Shown here one piece after another: positions 43,877-54,990 of a DNA stretch of 64,000 nt; position 1 is the first letter of the stretch, and each line of letters opens with the position of its first letter. The notes under the pieces are model-generated. The model saw nothing but the letters and a program-made list of their open reading frames with translations, made no database searches and was not told where the DNA came from. This stretch comes from Uloborus plumipes. Its lineage: Eukaryota > Arthropoda > Arachnida > Araneae > Uloboridae. The stretch spans positions 12,501-76,500 of the forward strand of contig JAXGGA010002901.1 of NCBI GenBank assembly GCA_038373865.1, in the 5' to 3' direction. The translations under genes were made by a program, and so were the position numbers.

Positions 43877-45292
43877 AACTCATGTTTGTGAAAATTGCAA
43901 CACCATGAAGGACTTATGCGAATGGCCTGAAATTTTCAGCAATTCAAAGTAGGGTATGATATGCAAATTATTAGAATTTTAGACACGTAGCGCATGCGTA
44001 CGCTGAGCAGCGCCCTCTGAACGCCAGATTTATCCGAATAAATAGACGGCTGCAGCAAGGTGTGTATGGTTATAGGTGGTTATCTGCTTGTGATAAACGT
44101 TAGATGAGACGTTGCTTATGCCTCTTCGACGAAAAAGAGCGAGGTTTCAACAACTTACGGAGTTTAAACGGGGGAGGATCATCGGCCTTCGTGAAGCTGG
44201 ATTGTCTTATCTTGAAGTAACCGCTCGTGTGCAGCGTAACAGCAGCACAGTGATGCGTGTGTTGGAAGCAGTGGACGGACGAGTGTTGGACAGCTCGGAA
44301 ATCCGGGAGTGGACCCTGAAAAGTGACGTCAGCGCGCGATGATAGACACCTGATCCGCATGGTACTGACGGACCGTACAGCTTCTTCCAGACAACTGGCA
44401 GCACAGTGGTCAACAGCTACAAGTGTTTCAAGGTGTGCTTCATCAATTCATAGACGTCTGATGCAGCGTGGACTGCGCACAAGGACTCCTTTATAATACA
44501 GGATCCCGCTCACGCTAAACTATCGCCACCTGTGGCTACAATGGGCTAATCAGCATAAGGACTGGCGTGCTGATTGGTAGTATGTTGTGTTTTCTGGCGA
44601 ATCCCGCTTTAATTTGTGGCACCATGATAGCCGCATTCGCGTTCGACGCTATGCCGGGGAACGCCACCTTCCAGAGTGCATTATCGAACGTCACAGTGGA
44701 CGAACACCTGGAGTCATGGTCTGGGGTGCCATGTCATATCACGGACGATCTCAACTGCTACGAATTGTGGGTAGCCTGAACACCAACCGGGACATCAGTG
44801 AAGTTCTACAGCCCCAAACTTCCTTCAAGGCTTGCCTGGCGCTGTATTTCAGCAGGATAATGCCCGCCCTTATGTCGCTAGGACAGTTCAATCCTTCCTT
44901 GCATCGCAGCAAGTACAACTTCTTCCCTGCCCAGCGTATTCCCCAGATATATCGCCGATTGAACATGTGTGGGATTTCGTTGGTGGGTGGTTCATTCGTG
45001 ATCCTCGTCCTGTTGCTTCTACCAACGAACTTTGGGTACGCATACAAACAGTATGGAATGCTATTGATCAGGCAGACATTAAAAATTTGTTTGACTCCAT
45101 GCCACGTCGCGTAGCAGCACTTATTGCAACGCGTGCTGGCTACAAAAAATACTAATTTCAATATTTTTTAATTATTTGTTGGCTTTTTAAGTTTAATCAT
45201 TTTTTTTGTACCACTATCACTCAGCTGTGTATTAAATTTCATTCAATTATGACGATTCTTTCATGGTGTTGTAATTTTCACAAACATGAGTT
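43877..45292 (+). mobile_element. Tc1-like transposon, full length, decayed
   Basis: A 1,416-bp element is flanked by TA (43875-43876 and 45293-45294). Inverted repeats are AACTCATGTTTGTGAAAATT at the left and AATTTTCACAAACATGAGTT at the right; they continue through GCAACACCATGA for over 30 bp. It encloses one transposase pseudogene on the plus strand. Length and structure are those of a complete Tc1 element. Confidence 0.92.
44112..45155 (+). pseudogene. Tc1-family DD34E transposase, inactivated
   Basis: Residues after the start at 44112 give the N-terminal helix-turn-helix (QLTEFKRGRIIGLREAGLSY ... VTARVQRNSSTVMRVL). A stop at 44341 and further stops near 44491 break the linker (RHLIRMVLTDRTASSRQLAA, RRLMQRGLRTRTPL). 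The catalytic domain resumes at 44580: VVFSGESRFNL, where the usual first catalytic aspartate (SDESRF) is glycine, then TPGVMVWGAMSYHGRSQLL. A frameshift near 44815 leads to GAVFQQDNARPYVA (second aspartate) and SPDISPIEHVWD (glutamate), with exactly 34 residues between D and E, and the C-terminal FDSMPRRVAALI. Stops, a frameshift and loss of the first acid make it inactive. Confidence 0.93.
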
Positions 45293-46139
45293 TATATTTA
45301 TTATCTTTATCTAAATTTGTAAGCGTCTACTATTGAAGACAAAATTCCATCAATTTTGGTCACATATCTGTTGCGCATTTTGGACAATTAAAAAAGAACT
45401 ATAAAGCGCCCCCTAGCGGGAAAAGTTAAAATCCACTTAAAACACACAATGCAATAGAACTTTATTAGAAAAGGACATTAAATTCTATGATTTTTTTCGC
45501 AACGTACGCTATTGACCTTATGAATATCGGAACAAAGAAGCACATAAAATATATTCAGAGGCCACCATTTTGAACGTCCGCCATTACTGAAATATTCGAA
45601 ATCTCAGATGGCCGCGTATCCAAAATGACTCGTAATTATACGTAGTATATGCACACCAAGTTATATGCTTCTATCATTAAAGGCACATTCCACTTTTTTT
45701 TGTCACATATCTGCTGCACTAGAACAGTCCTGTTCTCCCCTAGTGTTTGTGACGTTTCAGTGTGAATGTTCTTTGCGAACTTTCTTTTGACAAACCAAAA
45801 CTTCATTACCCTTCTCAACTGCGCAGTTGTGAAATTTGCTTGAGCCTCTGTCATGTTGTCTTCTACTTCTAATTTGAAATAGCTAATATAGTGGAAAAAC
45901 AACTTACATTTTTACAGTAATATTACAAGATATCAAGCTTTCTTATGGTAACAGTTTTTTTTTTTTTTTTTCAATTTTGAACCAGGCAAAGCGAGAAACT
46001 TTTCGGCACCTCCTTATAAATATTATTTCGAAATCTATTACTATATAATGACAGATTGAACATACACTTATCCGTATCTACTCAATTCAATGAAGAACTT
46101 CTTAAAAATAGCAGCAGCATATTTCGCAGCAGTTCAATT

Positions 46140-46460
46140 ATAAGGTATAAAGCAGTGAGTAACCGCTCCAAGCAAGGGCTAAGGCAGAAACATGCAATAC
46201 ACCGCCAACTCGACCATTTCGATCCATGGACAGCTGTTTCGAGCTTATTCTGCTCTCATCAGCATGGAATACGAAAGTAGTCGAGTTGGAGGCAAAAATC
46301 CTCTTATATAGCAAAGAGAGCGAAAAAAACTGGTAGCTAATATGAAATTAGAATACCAGCGAGCGACCGCACTTGGTACGGTACAACTCGTAAATTTTTT
46401 AGGCAGAGCGCAAGGTATAAAGCAGTGAGTAACCGCCCCTAAGCAAGGGCTAAGGCAGAA
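46140..46460 (+). repeat. Dispersed repeat with internal direct repeat
   Basis: GGTATAAAGCAGTGAGTAAC...AAGCAAGGGCTAAGGCAGAA occurs at ~46144 and again at ~46411. Between them are GACAGCTGTTTCGAGCTTAT, TGCTCTCATCAGCATGGAAT and GAGTTGGAGGCAAAAATCC. The 'cagctgtttcg...tcatcag' phrase recurs, as I recall, in other arthropod genomes; related to 40620-40790. Confidence 0.6.
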
Positions 46461-48590
46461 GTTCTCCTTTTTTCATTACACAGGGCTGTCAAATGAAAAG
46501 TATCGCTAGTCTCTGTTTCCCCTACTCTGGAGGAAGTTTCTCAAATGCAAGATCACAAGCGAAATTAGGGTTGCAATAAAGAATTTAGTGCTTGTCATAT
46601 TTACTTTTTCGCCAACTAAATGAAACTGCTACTGTAAACTACATTCCAATAATAAATAATCCCATTGCAAAAATATATTTGCAGCACCTTTTCGTTTAAA
46701 CTCAATTGATTCTAAAATTTTAAATGTTAGTCATCGAAATTTCACATGTTATTCTTCATAATGATAATAAAAACAATAAACATCAACCAACTTCAACCAG
46801 CACAAAACAATTATTTTTTTCTTTATGTTATAACTATATCAAAATCTTAGAGAAAGGAAAAAAGCTATTGTTTAAAAATGTGTTGTAATCTTTTAGAGAA
46901 CATCGCAAATTTCTATACTCTACCAAAAAAGTATGCTAAGGTTTTTTGTAGAAAAAAAAGGGCAAACGAAGGTTATGATCCTGAAGGAGTTAAGTAATTT
47001 TTTTTTCTTAGTACTGATGTATTCAAAGGTAAAATAAACATTAGAAGAAAAAATTAACACGAAATGTAACTGACCTGTGTTTCAGGGTTTCCAGAAGCCT
47101 CATTTTTCAATGCAAGAGCTGTGATAAATGAAGAGACCTTAAGAAAAGGCTTCAAGTTCTTAAATTACTTAATTATTTAACAGATTGAAACCAGTTTCTT
47201 TCACAAATGTAGTAGTTTATTCTTTCAAGTCGTGTTTGTAAACAAGAGTTGATAAAGATAAACTGAAACATAAAATACTTCCTGGAGTCATTGGAATAAA
47301 GTTTGAAATTAAACCTTTAAATAATTCTGAAAAAGAATTTTTCTGAATGTGTTAATATGTTAATTTTTTTTGCGTATTTCGAACTTCAAGATTTACTTTT
47401 CAATACTTTTTTATTTATTCATTTTTTATTTTAAGCGGAAGTAAAACGATTTTGAGTCTTAATTTATTAACAAGTGTGATGTTTAGCGGAAAATGACTTA
47501 TGAGAAAGGCAAAATATATTTAATCATATTCTTTTCAAAAGCTTTCAAAAGAATCTTTTTCAGTTGCGTTTTAGTTCCTTTGTGAAAAAATCTTTTAAAA
47601 AAATATTAAACTCATAGCCAATCACATGTATTTTCTTTAACTTAAAAAAAAATCTCGCCTATTTGTTTCATGTTGAATATCATCAAGTTATTATTTATAT
47701 TTATTAAAAGGAAAAGCTCTCACAATAAGTCTCGAAAATGAGGCAGAATAATTTAAAAACAAATCACAATTAGTTTAGAAAACTGCCGTACTTTTTCGCT
47801 AAATATCAAATTGTTGCTTAAGTATGAGAATATTTTGCTATTACACATAATTACGCAAAAAGTTAAATGATGAACTTTTGAGTGCACAAAGCTCAAATTC
47901 TGTTTCTGGCAAAGGACATTAAGAGTCGCCAAATTAATAAGTAATTGTTTGCAATTTTATTGTGCTGATTTTTATTGTATTTCAATTCGTTTAGTCACGG
48001 AAACTCAGTTGAAATTTTCTTGGTTATTATAATAATTATGATCCGAGAGTTGAAAATATGCAATTATATTTCCGATTGAGGGTTACAGTATTATTTCTTT
48101 ATGATTGGCTATTACTCTTGTTTTTGGAATCAACCAGTTTTTAGAAATGGAGTTACACTCATGATTATACTTACAAAGGAATACTTAGAAATCGATTACA
48201 AATGATTTAAAATGATTTTATTGCGGTTATAGTTATTTTATCACTTACATATTTCACGAGCGGCCCCCAGTGCCAAAATAACGATGGTGGGGGAGCTCCC
48301 TCAAAACTCTCTCATAACGTAAGTAAAATAATTTTTTAAAGAAAAACATTTTTAATAGCTTTAAAGTTGAAGAAACAAATGGGTTTTAATAAGCTATAAA
48401 AAGTCTTTTTCTTAAAGTAAACGTCTTTTTTTAAAGTAAGCTTGCAAAAGTAAAAATCGTGCTAGAAGGTGATCCCGCACTAAAATTAGTAAAGGAAATG
48501 AGATGGAAATTTTCGGTTGAACAAATTTTTCGTTTATATAGCAATTTATGCTCGTGTTCTCTGGAATCATCCTAGATTAGGATTTTTTTT
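46461..48590. other. 2.1 kb with no recognisable feature
   Basis: AT-rich, no inverted repeat pairs, no similarity to other parts of the window, no credible open frame. It is the longest apparently unique stretch, so it may be intron or intergenic DNA of the host. Confidence 0.5.
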
Positions 48591-48599
48591 TCTAGAAAC

Positions 48600-49420
48600 A
48601 ACTGAAAAACTGCTGGCCACCTTACAGGGGCGGCAAATAAGGGGAGCAAGAGGGGGCGGTTACACCCCAAAATATTTTTCGCAGAATGTTAAAAAACGGG
48701 TAAATTACTTTATGTGTAACACCAATCAACTATCACGTGCAAAAGGAACTAAAAAAGATTCCCAATTTTCAACAAAAATTTATAAAACTCATCCATAAAC
48801 ATATTCTCAAGATTATTTCTCATTACAGAGGCATCTAAAAAAATGCTCTGAAACAAATAAAACGGGACAAGAAAGAATTTTCAACTTTAGCTGTTTGTGA
48901 AAAAGCACGAGACACTGCAAATCGATGGAAAAAAAATCTTCTTGACTCCAACATGACGTTGTAGATTAAAACTTGACTAAAAGTCAAAAACTAATCTCTA
49001 ATCACGGTATTTTATGTGATAACTAACTACAAAATAATTTTAAAGTTTGGTCATAAAAATTTGTATTTTTTTCCATACTGAAGTGCTTCATACTTAACAA
49101 ACTCGCCCCCCTCAAACGAAATGTTGAAATGCCGCCCCTGCCACCTTGTCTAGTGAGCCGAGAAGACCGACCCGGACGGTATGGTCCCGGGTTCGAATCT
49201 CAGCTCGGGCATGGATGTACTTTCTCTCGAATGTCCCCGTCTTTTCTTTGTGGGAATGCGTGTGTTGTTCTGTGATGCCCACCCTATGAACGGGTCCCCA
49301 TTGAATGTGTGTACTGTGGAAATCGCACTGCACACCCACTGACGGTACAGTTGAAAAAGCGAAGCAGTGCACTCCGAATTTCCAGTCCAGCTGCCACAGG
49401 ACAACAAGTTATTAATTCGC
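48600..49420 (+). mobile_element. tRNA-headed SINE, copy S3, split by a hAT MITE
   Basis: The SINE's first bases (AAAACTGCTGGCCACCTT) lie at 48606-48623 and it resumes at 49141 with CCACCTTGTCTAGTGAGCCG. The head has an A-box-like TAGTGAGCCGAGAAG and B box GGTTCGAATCTC. Then come GGGCATGGATGTACTTTCTC, TCTTTGTGGGAATG, GTGTACTGTGGAAATCGCAC and GACGGTACAGTTGAAAAAGC. Order matches S2 and S4. Confidence 0.8.
48625..49140. mobile_element. hAT-type MITE (in SINE)
   Basis: A 516-bp element has ends CAGGGGCGGCA and TGCCGCCCCTG, flanked by CCACCTTA (48617-48624) and CCACCTTG (49141-49148), an 8-bp duplication with one difference. About 80% or more similar to 51755-52347. No coding sequence. Confidence 0.88.
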
Positions 49421-49433
49421 AGTCATGCATATG

Positions 49434-49918
49434 CAGGGGTGCTCATCCCCCCCCCCAAGCTCAATGGCGCAAATCACCCCCCCCCCCATTTATCACAGCC
49501 CTATATCCCTCTTTTTGTTTTATTTACTTTTTTTTAATATCATTTATTTATTTTTTAAATATAATTTTTTATTTTTTTAAATATAATTTTTTAAATTTAA
49601 TTTTTTATTTTTTTAAATTATAAATATTATTTTTTTATATATTATTAATTTTTTTAAAGTACTAATTATGCGCAGAACAGAATCACTTTTTTTCCTTTCC
49701 AGATATTCCAAGCATACACACACACAAATAAATAATAACAAAAATAATAAAAAAATGATTTAAATTAAAAAAATAAATTAATGAATAATTTACATTAAAA
49801 AATCAGTAAATATTTTAATTTAAAAAATATAAATAAATAAATAAATAAGTTTGAAAAAATCCCTCCCCCCCCAATTTTTTGATGGCGCAACTTGCGCCAT
49901 AATCCCCCCACCCCCCTG
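49434..49918. mobile_element. hAT-type MITE
   Basis: A 485-bp element is flanked by a perfect 8-bp duplication TGCATATG (49426-49433 and 49919-49926). Ends CAGGGGTGCTCATCC and CACCCCCCTG, with GCGCAAATCACC near the left and ATGGCGCAACTTGCGCCAT near the right. The interior is A/T homopolymer-rich (poly-T at the left, poly-A at the right, mutually inverse), so it folds as a long hairpin. Confidence 0.9.
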
Positions 49919-50402
49919 TGCATATGAACAGACGCGATTTATCAGAAAACTTTCAGAGAAATTATTACAATAATGATAAGGCAACGATCTGAAAAGAAAA
50001 TATTTTCATGGTTGTTTTCGCGTAAAACCAAGCAAACTTAAAAAAAAAAAAAAGAAAAATCATACCAATCCCAAACGGTTTTTACTTTAGTTATCCCAAT
50101 CAAAAAAGTTCAATAATTGCAATTGCACAATGGTGCAAAAAAGAGATTATTGCAATTACTTTTGCGTGAATACAAAAAGAACACTACGTGAAATACTCAC
50201 ATGAGAATAAGTTATAATAATCAAGGGTGAATTTAGTGACTCCACTGTACAAAAAAATTCTACAGTACTATTAGAAAGTCTCTGGGAATCTGAGACTCCA
50301 AAATTTTTTCTAGTAACGACACAGCTTCTTCTTAAGTAGCATTACTTAAGCAGAAGCTGCATCGTTTCAACGTTACTTAGCAAAAATCTGTATAGTTACA
50401 AC
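49919..50402. other. Short local inverted repeat only
   Basis: AGCTTCTTCTTAAGTAGCAT and AGTAGCATTACTTAAGCAGAAGCT near 50320-50356 form a small palindrome. Otherwise no structure. Confidence 0.4.
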
Positions 50403-51062
50403 CAGGGCTGCGGAGTCTGAGGAAAAATGGTCGACTCCGACTCCGGCATTTTGAAATTTCCGACTCCCGACTCCTGCTTTTTTTATTATTTCCTTTTTTT
50501 TCCCAAATGTGAAGAGGGAAAAACCCTAAACAAAGGATGAAATATTAAGTCCATTTTTTAAAGTTTAATTTTTATTCATGGTCGCAGCCAGGACTCAGTT
50601 AAGGGGGGGGGGTATCAAGCAGAGGTATTCCAGTTGGAGGTCATGGAATGTCATGGAAGATCATTGTGACCTCTCAAAAAGTTTAATTTTCTCGATTTCT
50701 TGTAGGTAATTTCACCACATTTACCTCAATTCTCGGAGGTCACTGTGACCTCCCAAAAAGTCCATTTTCTCCAGAGCAAAAGACAAGTGCCGCTCTTGCC
50801 ATTTGACTCCGTACAAAACTAATCCTTTTCTTGTTAAATTACCAAACTTGATTTTAACACATTGCATTTTTTCCGCAAATATTTTTTATTCATTTGCTTA
50901 AGCCCAAACATATTGGAAGCTGAAAATTTGTTCATGTTAGTTTAAAAGATATGTTTTCACCTTCCTAAAATTTCATCCAAATCGGGGGTGGTCGGAGTCG
51001 GCATGCTTTTCAGCGACTCTGACTCCTTTGGTCCAAAATCAATCCGACTCCGACTCCGCCAG
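50403..51062. mobile_element. hAT-like element, 'GACTCCGACTCC' family
   Basis: The left end CAGGGCTGCGGAGTCTGAGG and the inner GTCGACTCCGACTCCGGC are inverse to GTCGGAGTCGGCATGC and CCGACTCCGACTCCGCCAG at the right. CAGGG ends suggest hAT; the far right terminus lacks the expected CCCTG, so it may be truncated. The middle (50581-50775) carries two AGGTCA-type palindromes (50658-50672 and 50737-50751) and probably is a fragment of the AGGTCA-palindrome family inserted here. Confidence 0.6.
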
Positions 51063-51624
51063 TTTTTTTTTCAGTGTATGATTAAAAATATTTTAAGTCC
51101 CCAATAATCACCAATCCAGTTGCAAAGAATAATTAGAAGACGCGTAATATTTTTTCGCAGGTGACTTTTTTTTCCTTTTTTTCGCCGATAAATATTTATC
51201 GGTATTATTAAATCAACAATCTGCAATAAGTTTATGTAGAAAAATAATAGGAAACTTATTTTTTCAAGAAGGCAACCACTATCATTTATTTTCTAAATAG
51301 TGTCAATTATGGTATAAGTCAATTATTATTTAAGTGTCGATTATGCAAGGATAAATCAATTTTATACATGTTAACATGGATACAAAAATATTGTAATAAT
51401 ATTTACTGATTACAGTGCGATTTACTGATTACAGTTAAAATGTTGCGATTGTGATTACACCACGTTATGCAATCATAAGATCTCAACTACCCAAGGGCCT
51501 TAGGAGTGAGATTCATATCACTATATTTGAATTAATATGAAAATATTTATAATTCCTTGATTCTATAATCCGATGATTTGAATTACCTTGGCAACTTATT
51601 CAGTTACGCGTAGCAAAAGAAATG
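51063..51624. other. Nothing recognised
   Basis: AT-rich; no repeat partner. Confidence 0.35.
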
Positions 51625-52669
51625 CAGTCGAACCTCTTTAATTTGAACACGCGTGTAAGTTGCACAAGACACCTTTAAGGGGAAAACGTGGCACCCCCTG
51701 AAGAGAGGGTTAACTCTCCGACTCCCACGTGACTCCGTATGGCGCCATTGAAGGCAGGGGCGGCAAATAAGGGGAGCAAGAGGGCGCGGTCGCACCCTCA
51801 AGTATTTGTCGCAGAATGTTAAGAGCTGGTAAATTCAATTTATGTGTAACACAAATCAATGATCACGTTCAAAAGGAACTAAAACAGCTTGTTCATTTTC
51901 AACAAAAATTGATAAAGCTCATCCTTAATCATATTCTCAAGATTATCTCTAATAAGAGGAATCTGAAAAGAATGCTCCTGAAACAAGTATAACGGGAAAA
52001 GAAAGGATTTTCAACTTGAACTGTTTGGGAAATAGCACAAGACACTGCGAATCGATGAAAAAAAAAAAAACTCTTCTTTTTGACTTCAAACATTGCAGAT
52101 TATAACTTGACGACTGAAAGTCAAAAACTAATTACTAATCAAGACATTTTGTGTGATAACTAATTACATAATAATTTTTCGCTTTGTTCGTAAAAAATTT
52201 AATTTTTTTCGCAACTCTAAGTTTTCTAAATATTATATCCATTTTAAGATGTTTTTCTTTTCACCAATGTGTATTTTGTTTCATACTGAGGTACTTCATA
52301 TTTAAGAAACTCGCCCCCTCAAACGAAATGCTGAAATGCTGCACTTGATTGAAGGTGATATTTGGTTCCATATGGCACCATTTGGTTCTATGGTCATATT
52401 GCCCCCATAGTGTGCCACATGGAGCCAAATGCCACCTTTAAGGCTGATATAAGGAGTCGAGAACCTTCAGGGGGTGCCACTAGTGCTACAAAGTTTTAAT
52501 CTTAAAAGTGCCTTTGTACAACTTTTAGTCTTAACTGTTCTGCTAAGACGAACCACGTGTGCTATTCTTGTCTTGTTTATCGTAAATTGTTGTCCGGATA
52601 AAACGAGCTACAGTTAAGACGAATTGATTTTAAAGCTCTCATAGGGTTCATTTTAACGAGGTTTAACTG
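51625..52669. mobile_element. pogo/Tigger-like MITE split by a hAT MITE
   Basis: Ends CAGTCGAACCTCTTTAATTT and TTTTAACGAGGTTTAACTG are imperfect inverse repeats of Tigger type. The right portion has CGGATAAAACGAGCTACAGT. Minus the inner insertion the element is about 440 bp. Flanks are not a clean TA, so the boundaries are approximate. Confidence 0.65.
51755..52347. mobile_element. hAT-type MITE (nested), second copy
   Basis: Flanked by a perfect 8-bp duplication ATTGAAGG (51747-51754 and 52348-52355). Starts CAGGGGCGGCAAATAAGGGG and ends GCTGCACTTG. Colinear with 48625-49140 (shared CAGAATGTTAA, AACACAAATCAATGATCACG-type and CATATTCTCAAGATTAT blocks). Confidence 0.9.
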
Positions 52670-52977
52670 TGAAAAGAATATTATTCTTGCAATTTTAATT
52701 ACACTAAGTAAAACAGAAGTTTATGATTATTTATTTTAATATATAACCCTTCACAGTCAGTTGAGATCAGCTCAACTACACTTATGTTCTATCTAATCAA
52801 TGTAATTAAATTCCAAAACAATGTCCCTACACTCTAAAATTCTAAACAACACAATTCAATATAAAGAATCAAAACAATAATCAACATTTTAAACAACAAT
52901 AGCAAGGAGACTGTTTATCTTTTATGTTGCATTAAAAAAAAAAAAAAAGCCCACGAACACGAAAGCCCGAAAACCTC

Positions 52978-53122
52978 AATGGACCTTATTCATGTGACGT
53001 CATTGCGGGTATTGACCGAGCCTAGCAGACGAAATTTAAGATTTGGAACCAATCAAGATTGTGGAAACTGGATGTAATACCCGCAAACGAAGACCGTTGC
53101 CATTCCGTGAATAAGGTCCATT
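52978..53122. mobile_element. Short MITE, 'AATGGACCTTATTCA' family
   Basis: A 145-bp segment bounded by AATGGACCTTATTCATG and its inverse TGAATAAGGTCCATT, with GCGGGTATTG / TAATACCCGC as a second inner inverse pair. Target duplication not clear. Confidence 0.65.
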
Positions 53123-53950
53123 ACGCTGTCAATTTCGGCAGAATTGAAAGCCCATTTTGCATGTTGGGAGAACCATGAAACGCTCAAGCAAAATGGCTTC
53201 CATTTGCGTTTTTTTTTTTTTTTTTTGAAGGTGAACGTTGACGTTACACTGTGCAATTAAGTGTTACGACTTCTCTTAATGCGCTACGGTAGCTACAAAA
53301 TTGAATAATTCGCATGTAACAATGACGTTTCTGTTTTAAGAGGCTACTTTCTTTAATTGCGCTTTTAAAAAGTCAGTTAGATCACGGGAACTGCAGAACG
53401 AAAACGAAATTGCCGTAAAAACAAAAGATGGCTGTTTACAAAGTATGGTATGATTTTGGCATGGTATCAAATGAAATATTTTTTATGGAAATGAGCAGAC
53501 TTTTCGCGAACTTTTCATAATGGTAAATAGATAAGGTGAAGGAAAAAATGAGCTGTTTGAAAAGGGAAGCAATAATGCATTATTGGAGTAAAATATTCTG
53601 TAAAGACCAACGGGAAAAAATGTTTTCAAAGTTCGATCGAAACATGAAACAAGAAATACAAAAAATACGATTAACATAAAGAAAAGTACCCTATTACTTC
53701 TAAATTAGAATAATTAGGGTATTAATATGGTAGCTAGAATGAATAAATGCACATAAGTTCAAAAAAAAACATGACTTACTCATTATCCCCAAGTAAAGTC
53801 GTTTTATTAGTGGGCTGTAGAAAATGCACACATGAAAGAATATACAAAACTCTTAAAATATTTTCCCCCTACAGTTGCAAGAAAAACACAACACTGAACA
53901 AAATTGAATTCGTTTCGTTTGGGGCTACATGCCCAGGTTTTTTTTGATGA
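53123..53950. other. Nothing recognised
   Basis: No repeat partner; a T run near 53208. Possibly unique DNA. Confidence 0.4.
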
Positions 53951-53954
53951 GGAC

Positions 53955-54137
53955 TACAATTTAGTGTCTTGCCTCCGTTACACATGATTTTTATTACATA
54001 TATCTTGTACAGACAATTTATGGAAGAGTTGCATCACAAAGGAAGGAAAGTACATCAGGAGTGAGGGTGGGAGTCGAACCCACCGTCTCAGAGTTATCGG
54101 CTACACGCCTTAGACCGCTCGGCCACTGAGACCCCCA
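53955..54137 (-). mobile_element. SINE with Leu/Ser-type tRNA head (S5)
   Basis: On the minus strand GTCTCAGTGGCCGAGCGGTC, TAAGGCG gives a class II tRNA D arm and A box. GGTGGGTTCGACTCCCACC gives a perfect T arm and B box. The acceptor halves do not pair and the anticodon arm is not foldable, so this is not a functional tRNA. Just after the head it continues CTGATGTACTTTCCTTCC, the same GATGTACTTTC core found after the head in S1, S3 and S4. The tail is A/T-rich and ends near 53955. Confidence 0.72.
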
Positions 54138-54494
54138 AAATTGAATTAGAACGATGAAAAAAGTTTATTTTCAACTGTTGCCACTCACTACCCTTTAAAA
54201 AAATTCTGCATATGAAATTAAAATAAAAACACGGATGAATAATTTTATCAGCAAAAACTTTACGAAGTTTAAGATAATTTAATTCACACAAAAATACTGT
54301 AGCATTAAATGGAATCGCTCCTTTTTCTTTTCTATCGCTTTGATTGATCTGTTAAACCAAACACAGATAATTCAATTGTACTTTACAAAATCATTTGGAA
54401 AATTTCAAATAAAATTTGACTGCGTGATTACGTCGATAAAAAGATAGCACCTTTATTTGGCCAGTGAGATTTTACTTTCACCACATGAAATGTA

Positions 54495-54597
<103 letters not shown>

Positions 54598-54764
54598 CTC
54601 GAAGAACGCTTGAACAAATAAGCAATTTTAATTTTTCGTAAAACAAGTTTGTTTCTGATAGTAAATTAACTATTTCAACTGCATTATGCAACTTATTATA
54701 CGACTGGAAAATGATTAGAAAAAGTGATTGTTGGTTGTGATTGAAAGTACCTTTATATGGATGG

Positions 54765-54990
54765 AAAAAAAAATTACTGTCTGTTTGCGTATTGTGCGCC
54801 TGGGAGCCACGGAAGCTTCCATCTGAAAAAGGGGAGATAGGTTTAGGATGCGCACTACCCAATGCCTTCAGCTTTTGTTCTCTGACTACTTCCTCGTTGC
54901 TTTTCCCCCCTATTTCGAGAAAGTCCGAAGAGACTTGGCGCGTGCGCAGACGAAAAAATTTTAGACAGTAGGCACCGATCATAATGTTTT
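54765..54990 (+). repeat. Dispersed repeat partner of 62195-62440
   Basis: Shared order: CCATCTGAAAAAGGGGAGAT / CCATTTGAAAAATAGGAGAT, then GCACT-C, AATGC-TTCA, TTTTTGTTC, CCTTGTTG and TTTTGAGAAA-TC-GAAGAGAC, and G(G/A)CGC(G/A)TGCGCA. Moderately diverged; no frame is shared. Confidence 0.65.

Larger units (their letters stand above)
42977..46014. mobile_element. mariner-like inverted-repeat element, split by Tc1
   Basis: Terminal repeats GAGGGGGTGCTGAAAAGTTC and its inverse (ending CTTTTCGGCACCTCC at 46014), followed by CTCGCTTTG at both ends; the right flank is TA. The ends resemble mariner termini (GGTG-CGAAAAGT). Arms of about 700 bp run inward in inverse order, for example TTAATGATAGAAACATGAAA near 43237 and GCTTCTATCATTAAAGGCAC near 45668, and GGATACGCGGCCATCTGAGA near 43296 with its inverse near 45604. 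The middle is occupied by a full Tc1 element. No mariner transposase frame is preserved. Confidence 0.75.

Noticed and set aside
44751..45161. 136-codon minus-strand frame
   Set aside because: It is the antisense shadow of the Tc1 transposase coding region.
45636..45902. 88-codon minus-strand frame as a mariner transposase fragment
   Set aside because: It lies in an arm of the mariner-like element, but the translation lacks any DDD/DDE or helix-turn-helix block I can recognise, and the opposite arm lacks the matching frame.
54060..54137. Functional tRNA-Leu or tRNA-Ser gene on the minus strand
   Set aside because: D and T arms look good, but the acceptor halves do not pair and no anticodon stem forms. 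The sequence continues into the SINE core.
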